A stretch of 64,000 bases of DNA from Chloroflexi bacterium TSY (GTDB lineage Bacteria > Chloroflexota > Anaerolineae > Caldilineales > Caldilineaceae): NCBI GenBank assembly GCA_019217005.1, contig JAHBNG010000066.1, forward strand, positions 13,697 to 77,696. The letters run 5' to 3'. The notes under the pieces are model-generated. The model saw only the letters and a list, made by a program, of their open reading frames with translations. It was not told where the DNA came from and ran no database searches. The translations under genes were made by a program, and so were the position numbers. Positions 46,926 through 54,500 of the stretch are shown here, piece after piece; within the stretch, counting starts at the first letter, position 1; the number at the start of each line of letters is the position of its first letter.

Positions 46926-47105
46926 ATGACAGAGGCGGCTAAGCCATCCAGACTGAGTACACCAGTTCGGATGACCTGCTTGTATTGTATCTTGCCTCGA
47001 TATTGGATTCAAGAAGCGGTCGTCCTGTTCGCTGTTTCAGTGGGGGCGGCCGCTTTTGTTATTGGATGGTTGGTCGGTTGGTTAGTTCGTTGGTCTGGGA
47101 ACTAG
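46926..47105 (+). CDS. Small membrane protein
   Basis: A 59-residue protein from the ATG at 46926 (a GTG at 46917 is an alternative): a short polar N-terminus, then one hydrophobic helix (EAVVLFAVSVGAAAFVIGWL) with a Trp-rich end. No strong ribosome-binding site is seen. The last codons lie within the left arm of a long hairpin. The family is unknown. Confidence 0.45.
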   Translation: MTEAAKPSRLSTPVRMTCLYCILPRYWIQEAVVLFAVSVGAAAFVIGWLVGWLVRWSGN

Positions 47106-47141
47106 CCAACTAATAAACTAGCCAACCGACCAACCATCCAA
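47062..47141. repeat. 26-bp near-perfect inverted repeat
   Basis: TTGGATGGTTGGTCGGTTGG plus TTAGTT at 47062-47087 pairs with 47116-47141 with a single G-T pair, around a 28-base loop. It ends 35 bp before the next start codon. Tandem TGGT units in the stem suggest slippage origin. It may act as a terminator or attenuator between the small genes. Confidence 0.75.
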
Positions 47142-47175
47142 CAATTCAACCCACTATCAGTATCTGGAGGATACA

Positions 47176-47340
47176 ATGCAAATTTCAATCTATCCACTCA
47201 AAGAGCTCTATGACCGCTGGGATCGCGGTCAGTTGACGCTCGAACAACTGGCCGGTCAGCTCTTGCAGCACCTGATTGCGCTGGAAGAACGCTTGCGGGT
47301 GCTGGAAAGAGAGAAGGGTATACCACCGCAGGAAACCTAG
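47176..47340 (+). CDS. 54-residue coiled-coil-like protein
   Basis: A short but convincing gene: TGGAGG six bases before the ATG, a 54-residue helical protein (IYPLKELYDRWDRGQLTLEQ, then LIALEERLRVLEREKG), and a terminator hairpin nine bases after the stop. The heptad-like Leu spacing suggests dimerisation. I do not recognise a family. Its setting between a long hairpin and a terminator makes it a monocistronic unit. Confidence 0.65.
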   Translation: MQISIYPLKELYDRWDRGQLTLEQLAGQLLQHLIALEERLRVLEREKGIPPQET

Positions 47341-47348
47341 AAGCAGAA

Positions 47349-47378
47349 GCCCCGTTCATCAGAACGGGGCCGTTTTCT
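47349..47378 (+). terminator. Rho-independent terminator
   Basis: GCCCCGTTC pairs with GAACGGGGC around a 4-base loop and is followed by CGTTTTCTT. It ends the 54-residue gene. Confidence 0.85.
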
Positions 47379-47472
47379 TGTAGTATCAGTCGATCCAAAT
47401 TTAAGCGGAGGAGGCGTTCTCTATTACACGCAGTAGGCCAAAAAAGGGGTAAAATAGCCCTAGGAGGCCAAA

Positions 47473-49468
47473 ATGAACCAAGAATTTAGCGCCGCAGTAA
47501 CAGGATTCTGTGCCCATGTGAGAATGCTTTCTCCGCAAAGCGAAACTGTAAAACATTACGAAAGTGACCTAAATCAATTTGGCCAGGTGATAGAAAAAAG
47601 GCCAAGAGAGATAGGTCGCCAAGAGATAACGACGTTTGTAACGGCGCAACTCGAAGCGGGGATGAGCAGTGCGACGGTCAATCGCAGAGTGGCAACGTTG
47701 AGCCGATTTTTCGACTACTTGGCGGATGAGGCAGAAGACGAAAGCTGGTCAAACCCGGTGGTGTGGCGTCTACACCGACTGGATACAGGTTGCCATCTTC
47801 CCAGAGATATAGCGGAACGCATCGTCCGCCAGTTATGGGGGAGCGTGAGTCAAGGTCAGATAAGAGACCAAGTGATGTTGGCCTTGATGCTCGACGTTGG
47901 CCTGCGGGTGGGCGAAGTGTCGAAACTAGAGATGGGCGATATTGAAGCTGCCATAAATCCGGACGAACTGTGGTCACTGCGCGTACGCGGCAAAGGGAAC
48001 AAAGAGCGTCGAGTCTGGTTGACGCCAGAAACCACAGCGCTGTTGGTGAGCTATATGGATGAGCGTCCTGATGCAGTCGATAGCCATCTGTTTCTGACTC
48101 GTCGTCACAAAGGCATCAGTGTCCGCGGAATCCAGGAGCGCCTCGATTATTACCGTCAGCAAGCCGGACTCTCCGAGAACGAGGTCTCCTGTCATCGCCT
48201 GCGCCATACCTTCGCCAGACGAATGGCAGAGTCGCGTATGCCACTGCCTAGTCTCTCTCATTGGTTGGGCCACAGTCAATTGAAAACGACCCAGATTTAC
48301 ATCGATGGTGCCAATCCTGATATGCGAGCCGACTATGAAGCTGCTATGGAGCAGTTGTCTCGCCAAGCCGCATGCTCGGATATTGAAGGAACGACATCTG
48401 CAATAGAGACAGAGAATACTGTGCCTTCTGAACATCGCACAGTGGAGCCAGCTGTTGGCATCTGTTTGTCCGCTGATGAGATCCGTCAACGTCTCACCTC
48501 ATTGCCGCTCTGGCTTCATCAACCCATCATCTCATTACTTCTCCACCAGCAATTACGCTGGAAAGCCCTCTATCGGCGGGAACGAGCCCTTCAGTGGCTT
48601 GGCGAACTCCAACGCGGTTGGCAATGGATGCTCGACCAGCGCATGCTCTCCAGCTTATCCGAACTAAGACGGCGCGATCTCCAAGACTACATCACCCACC
48701 TATGTGACTTAGAGTATTCCGTCCATACCATCAATCATTTTATTTGTACCCTCAAGTTTTCTGCATTTTGCTGAAGAATGTGGCCAGTCGATCGCTCCGG
48801 CTTTATATCGCATTCAACGTCTCAAACGACCCACTACCTTACCTCGTCCGTTGCGCCAGCATGAATTTGCTCAACTTGAACAGTTCGTCTTAAACTCAAC
48901 GGCTCAGAGCCTTTCTCCTTCCGACCTCCTTGACCGTGCTTGGTTTCTTATTCTGGTTGATGCTGGGCTACGTATGGGCGAAGTGCAAGCTCTGCTCGTT
49001 CGAGATGCCAAATCCCATCGTGACCGTCGGTTGCCTGTTACCCAACGCACTGCTCTTGCCATCGATGCCCATCTGCAACATCGCACCGATGACCTGGCTA
49101 CTCATTCCCCGCTTTTACTACGCGATGGCTTACCTCTTCGAGCCAATTATGTGCGCAACCATCTTCATGCCTTTGCCGCCCAAGCTAACTTAGAGGGCGT
49201 CACTCCTCATCGCTTGCGCCATACCTTTGCCACCCGTTTGCTCAACAGTGGCCTTATGCCCATCACTACCTTGCAGAAACTCATGGGGCACACTCATATC
49301 GATACCACCATGCTTTATGCACAGCTCTACGATGAAACCATTCAGCAGCATTATTTAGCCGCTATGGCTTCACATTCTGTTTACGCTATCCCTGAACCTG
49401 ACCCCGCTATTTGGGGTCCCACTTTGGAGAATGCCTTTGAATCAACTTTTCAACAGCAACCACTTTAA
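47473..49468 (+). CDS. Tandem tyrosine recombinase (two catalytic domains), one frameshift
   Basis: The first 433 codons (to the stop at 48774) hold a complete XerC/D-type recombinase: SAM-like N-domain, Arg145 (GLRVGE), Lys174 (GKGNKERR), His241 and Arg244 (HRLRHTFAR), His267 (LGHSQ) and Tyr276. A linker and a second N-domain follow. Reading then needs a one-base shift at a TTTT near 48757 and continues LHFAEECGQSIAPALYRIQR into a second catalytic domain, with Arg in DAGLRMGEV, HRLRHTFATR, LMGHTHI and Tyr in TTMLYAQ (205 residues from 48851). AGGAGG precedes the ATG. Two full domains in one chain are unusual. The shift may be a mutation or a programmed event. Confidence 0.8.
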
Positions 49469-49528
49469 CTTTTATGTCTACTGCGTGTAATAGAGAACGC
49501 CGGTCACAGTCGAGTAACGCCGCATTAG

Positions 49529-49681
49529 AGATTACACGCAGTAGGATTTCTCAGAGGTAGAGCGTTCAAATGGCGAAAAAAGACGCAGTAGAGAATCTCG
49601 GACCATTTGGCACGCTCGAGTCTGTTTTGACTGAGAAGTGCAGGATTATGTCTACTGCGTGTAATAGAGAACGCCTCCTCC
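49529..49681. repeat. Short non-autonomous derivative at the right end of the recombinase element
   Basis: About 150 bp bounded by the same end sequence in opposite orientation (ATTACACGCAGTAGG at 49531-49545; the inverse at 49652-49681). There is no convincing gene. It looks like a MITE version of the element or a duplicated end. Confidence 0.55.
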
Positions 49682-49716
49682 ACATGGTTAATGGTCTTAT
49701 TTCAGAGGTCTTGGAT

Positions 49717-49788
49717 GTCAATCCGTGTCCAAAAACTCTTTCGAGTTTACTTAAGTAAAATCTAGAAAGTCTTTGGACACGGATTGAC
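49717..49788. repeat. 17-bp perfect inverted repeat
   Basis: GTCAATCCGTGTCCAAA at 49717-49733 is inverted at 49772-49788. ATCCGTG-type direct repeats follow to about 49840. It lies between convergent genes and may terminate both. The rest of 49682-49863 has no gene. Confidence 0.6.
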
Positions 49789-49863
49789 TGGATTTTCAGG
49801 ATTTTTATCCGTGCTCATCCGTGAAAATCCGTGTCCTATCTCTAATTTCTTTCTGTGTTTCAC

Positions 49864-51441
49864 TTAAGGCGTTCCAAATGGGCTACATTTCCGACATCCC
49901 TCGGGTTTTGATGTGGGCGTTGGCGTCTTTTTGTCTCCCGGCGGTAGCGGAGTGCCACAGCCTTCCGGCAGCACCAAACCTCTCTCTGGACAAATACGCC
50001 TGGTTGGTGTTGGAGTCGGTTCAATTTGCGGCGTTGATGTAGGTGGTGGGAGTACAGTCGGCTCAACTTGAACGATTGTCTGTATTTCGCATTGCACCAA
50101 GCCAGGCAGAGATCGCACCCATCCTTCATTATTCTCTGTATTGCTTGCGCTTTGTCCTTGAATTTCGACTCTGACCCATTGTGAATCTTGACTAAATGCT
50201 ACTGGTTGTAGCTGGGTGTTCTGGGGCATCGCTTGAAGTCGCGGATATTGGAGACCCGGCCCTTCTCGCAAATTGAGTCCTCGGTGAGTTGTGACACTAC
50301 AGCGGGGCAGGGTCTCTGCACACAGCTCACCTCGGCTAAGGGTCAGATTAAATTGGCCATTGGTCTCATTGTGGTTGGCACGCGCCACAATGGTATAACA
50401 GGCTGGTTCAGTAAGGCCAACGTTACAGATAGAACTGTCTGAGTCTGTCTCATCGATGTCGTTGTTAAAGGCCAACAATTGCCCATCTTCGCCACGCAGG
50501 TCGATCCATGAATCGAGATCCCCGCTAACAGTCTCCATTTCAATGGAAAAGCTCTCCCCCGTTTGGGTACAAAAGCGATATAAGCACTCATGGCCTGGAT
50601 TTGTGATCAGCTGATTCTGTAACGGAACCCCAAAATCAATCTCTCGAACGCATGCTTGGGAGGTGGTATTGGTATTGCGAATTCGCTTGATGCCCTCATC
50701 CTCGTTATCCGTTACCCAACGCAGAAACGCTGAATTTGCGTAAGGGGATTGAACAGGTGCAGGGATAGCAAATTGAGGAAAGCCATTGGCAAAGCTAATC
50801 TGCGTATGGAATCCAATCGGCAAGCTTTGAGTGACCCCGTTGATCGTCACAGTGACTTGCCCTTCTAGATTGACCACTGTCATTAGACCATCTTCTAAGA
50901 TCGTCACAAAAGCAGTGCTCCGCATTTCGACGAGTACCCCGTTCAATTCAACCTGACCACTCTCACCCTCTTCGGTATGAAGGACAATCCCAGGAGGTGT
51001 CAAGGCACAAAGTTCTGTTGGATTATCAATGGTCATCAAGTAGCTATGCTGACCAGGTTCCTCCGGATCAAGATTGCCGTTGCCGAACATCATGGTCTTG
51101 ATTGAGTTTGTTTGTCCTTCAAGATGCAGATTCATAAATACAGCTCCATTCTCATCAGTATCGATACGATCAAGTTGAGACAGGGGGCGTCTGTCCCGTA
51201 GCCCTTGAAAACGATACTCAATGGGCAAGACGTCAGCCTCAATGCTGCCGTAGCAAGCATGATTACTGTTCATATCGTCACAGTCTGCGATAGCCACCTT
51301 TAGCTTCTCGATCAGTTCTAGGCATTGAATCTGCCCAGCCGTTTGCGCTTGAACACGATTCGATTGCCAATAAACGAACGCCAAAATGGATATAGTAGCT
51401 ACAATGACAGTGCATCTGAGAAGCGTGGGTTTGAAGCACAT
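49864..51441 (-). CDS. Exported protein with FecR-like, PPC and SH3-like domains
   Basis: A 525-residue protein. The ATG at 51439-51441 follows AGGAG; the preceding in-frame residues are not protein-like. A signal peptide or anchor lies at residues 8-33 (CTVIVATISILAFVYWQSNR). Domains in order: a FecR-like barrel (about 150-230, ELNGVLVEMRSTAFVTILED), a PPC domain (about 265-375, CLYRFCTQTGESFSIEMETV and DSWIDLRGEDGQLLAFNNDI) and a bacterial SH3 domain (about 385-450, THRGLNLREGPGLQYPRLQA). A Pro/Thr-rich tail follows. It lies 149 bp downstream of the caspase/nSTAND gene on the same strand and may be its exported partner. Confidence 0.75.
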   Translation of the reverse strand: MCFKPTLLRCTVIVATISILAFVYWQSNRVQAQTAGQIQCLELIEKLKVAIADCDDMNSNHACYGSIEADVLPIEYRFQGLRDRRPLSQLDRIDTDENGAVFMNLHLEGQTNSIKTMMFGNGNLDPEEPGQHSYLMTIDNPTELCALTPPGIVLHTEEGESGQVELNGVLVEMRSTAFVTILEDGLMTVVNLEGQVTVTINGVTQSLPIGFHTQISFANGFPQFAIPAPVQSPYANSAFLRWVTDNEDEGIKRIRNTNTTSQACVREIDFGVPLQNQLITNPGHECLYRFCTQTGESFSIEMETVSGDLDSWIDLRGEDGQLLAFNNDIDETDSDSSICNVGLTEPACYTIVARANHNETNGQFNLTLSRGELCAETLPRCSVTTHRGLNLREGPGLQYPRLQAMPQNTQLQPVAFSQDSQWVRVEIQGQSASNTENNEGWVRSLPGLVQCEIQTIVQVEPTVLPPPTSTPQIEPTPTPTRRICPERGLVLPEGCGTPLPPGDKKTPTPTSKPEGCRKCSPFGTP

Positions 51442-51589
51442 GGGAAGTCTCCTTTTCGGAAAATATCCAATTTCGATTTGCATTACGCTAAGTTTTGGGG
51501 TGTGCACCACAAAGTGTATAAATGGAGCAAGTTCTCTGACTGAGTGCTCTCCATTTACACACTCTGGGACACGGTGTCGTTTTGAACGT

Positions 51590-54500
51590 CTATGGCTGCT
51601 GAGATTGACCGATGAGTTCCAACTTCTGCTCATCTGATAAGAGACGGGTCGTCATACTATCCGCTTGCTCTAATAATTCCTCATGATCGTTGTGCCAGGT
51701 TCGCCACGTATGGATGAGACCCTCTGGCCCTTTTTCATATAGAATCGTGGCAGTAACGATGGTGTCTCCACTTGGGTTGATGGCTGCTGCTGACACATTC
51801 CCCAACTCCGTCATGCGCATGATTTCCTTGCCTGCGGCCCCATCCCAAAGACGAGCTGTATCATCATCGCTCCAGGTCAATAGTAGAAATCTCGTTTCTT
51901 CTCTGGGGAATAACCGATTTCGCCAATACGAGAAACTAATCCAGGTAAGCTCCTGATTCTTCCACGGCGAACTGATTACCCACTCGACACCCCGAATTGC
52001 CTGGTCATGGCTACGTTCGTCGCTCCACATAATTGTGCCGTCTACTGCGTTTATGACATGTAGCGATTTATCGACCTTGAATGCGATATATTGCTCATCG
52101 GGGCTGAAGGTTGCTTTATTATTTTGAAAATCCGTATCGATTGACTCCCACAGAGGAGTTTGGTTTGGAAGATCCCAAAGGATCAGTTTCGCTCCAAACG
52201 TCAAAAGACGCTGACCATCGCGACTCCACTCAATACCAGCAATAACATATTGCTCCTCAATGGGGAGAGAGGCGTTTAGTATCAGTGACTCATGATCGCT
52301 TTCTGGCCTCCAGATTCGGATTGTGCCATTCACTTCTCCAGTTGCAATCGAGCCATCGGAGTGCTCAGCTACCGCTGTTATCTGGCTGGCAGCTCCAGAA
52401 AACTCTCGTGTTATCTGTCCATTCATCGGATCGATCACGCGGACGGTGTTCGTCCCATCAATTGTCACAATGCCTACATTTAACCAGAAAGCGGCTGATA
52501 TTGGCCCAGGGATTCGAGTGATTATCTCACCATTGTCAAATCTCCTCACGATACCATCTGGATCATCATTTTCAGACAGAAAGCCTTCTTCGATGAATCC
52601 CAAAACAAAAGTACCACTCGGATCCCACTCGACTGTTGTACCGAATGTATGGGTGAGCGTCTTGGAGACATTTGTCGATAGATCCCATCGTCTGGCCGAG
52701 TTATCTCGACTGGTTGTCACAAAGGTCTCATTGTCCAGCCAGCGTATCGATTGAATTTCGCCTGTATGGCCCTTGTAGGTACTATTGGGGTCGAAACAGC
52801 GAGGTACGTTTGACTGATATCCACGACAGAGTGGATCGCCTTTCTCGTCAAATATTTGCCAACGTCGAACGGATCCATCTTCACCGTGCGTGAACAAGAA
52901 CTGGTCATCCAGCCAATGAACACCCCAAACGTCAGCTCGCTCTTCAAATATTTGGCTCGTGTGACCTTCTAGAGTCATCAACTCAGCCCCGCGATCGGTT
53001 GTCCATACCCGAACAGAACCGTCTGTACTGCTTGTGGCAATGTGCTCCCCATGCAGATCAGCCGAGAGGACCCTTCCGGTATGACCGCGGAGGGTGATAG
53101 ATTCCGTTATGGCAAGCGATGGATAGAATTGAGCTGAGTTGTCGCTCAACATCAACAGCAATGCACTTTCTTCTCGGAATAGCATCAGATCTTCGGCCTT
53201 AGATTCTTCTAAACCATATTCAGCTAAGGGTGCCTCTTGCCTGACCGACCAAAGTCGTGCCCGACCGCCTACTGTCCAAATGAGGAATCTGTCATCCGCG
53301 ACGTGTTGGATGCGAGATCTGCCCTTATCGATTGGTATCTGTGTGGACTGTTCAGGATCCTGAATATCGTAAATGCGCGCAAAGCCGTCATTCATTGCTG
53401 CTACCAGATAGCGCCCTTTGTCAACCCACGCAGTATCCCATATATGAGATGGTTCATCTAGTGCTGGTAGTTCAAGCGCCTGATTCCGATCAGAATCCCA
53501 CACAGTCAACGATCTGCTCTCGTCCCAAATTGCCAACTGCCGTTCTTCGGGCGACCATCGGGCACCGAGAACCCGTCCTGGTAGCTCGGGTAACTGGGAA
53601 AGACTATTTTGGGATGGTGTCCAGATCCAGATCGTCTTATCATGACAAATAGCGATCTCTTCAGTCGTCGGACTGGGCATTGCACATGCTATCTTGCCCG
53701 ACGATCCAAATTGTTCTGCAAACAATAGATTCCTGTCTCGCCATACTTGCACTTCCTGCGCACCCCAGCGAAGCAACGTATGATCATCAAGCCACAGTAT
53801 GTCAAATGCTTCTTCAGAATGGTTGGTTATCGTGACGACATCTGTCAAGCTGTAGTCGACCAGAGAAAGGGCGGTGCCACCAACCGCAATCCAATCCGCA
53901 CCGTAAGCGACCCTTGACGGCAATAATGGTTCATGTGATAGAGGATGATATTGTCGTTCCAGGCTGGTGCGAATAGCCTGATTTAGACCACGTTCTGCGT
54001 CAGGAATATAGGGCCTTACATTTCCTTCGTCTGGAAGGGCAAGAATACCTAAATGTAAGCTGGCCACAGGATCGATTGTGAGCTGTGTTTGTAATGTGTT
54101 CGATAAACGTTGCGATGCTTCCCTTAATTGTTGAATGAGGTTTGCATCTGCTTCTTGCCTTTCATTATTGGCAACAACCCCAGCAATCAAAAATAGAATC
54201 GCTGCAATGACTGCAGCAGCAAATAAGCGGAATAGAGTGCGGAAGATTCTGTTGCGTAGTTCAAGGTTTTTCTCCGTCTTCTCAATGCTTGCTTTTGCAA
54301 AGTTCGTCTCGTCTTCATTGAGCCAGTTACGTTTTCCATTCGTTTCATTTAGGATATTGTATAGCAATGTACTGTTTTCGTCGCCTGTCCATAACGCACT
54401 CTCCTGGTTCAGAGTGGATAGAACATCGTAAGGTTTCACCGTGAGTTCCCGAAAGACACGAACGAATCTGCCAAAGTTATCTTGGTTTAGAGATGATTGA

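Larger units (their letters stand above)
47407..49681 (+). mobile_element. Tyrosine-recombinase element with 30-bp terminal inverted repeats
   Basis: GGAGGAGGCGTTCTCTATTA plus CACGCAGTAG at 47407-47436 is perfectly repeated in inverse at 49652-49681. Two extra copies lie inside near the right end: 49478-49501 (inverted) and 49529-49544 (direct). The inner pair delimits a 47413-49501 gene-bearing unit and a 49529-49672 empty unit. No target duplication was found. A relic of the MITE-2 terminus (CAGTCGATCCAAATTT, 47387-47402) touches the left end. Confidence 0.75.

Noticed and set aside
48757..48780. Programmed frameshifting in the tandem recombinase as an established fact
   Set aside because: A T run is present, but no slippery heptamer with a downstream structure is clear; a simple indel is equally likely.
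49570..49758. A 62-codon plus-strand open frame at the right end of the recombinase element
   Set aside because: It runs through the terminal repeats and has no support as a protein.
51441..51633. A longer N-terminus for the FecR/PPC/SH3 protein
   Set aside because: The extra residues precede the signal peptide and a good ribosome-binding site supports the inner ATG.
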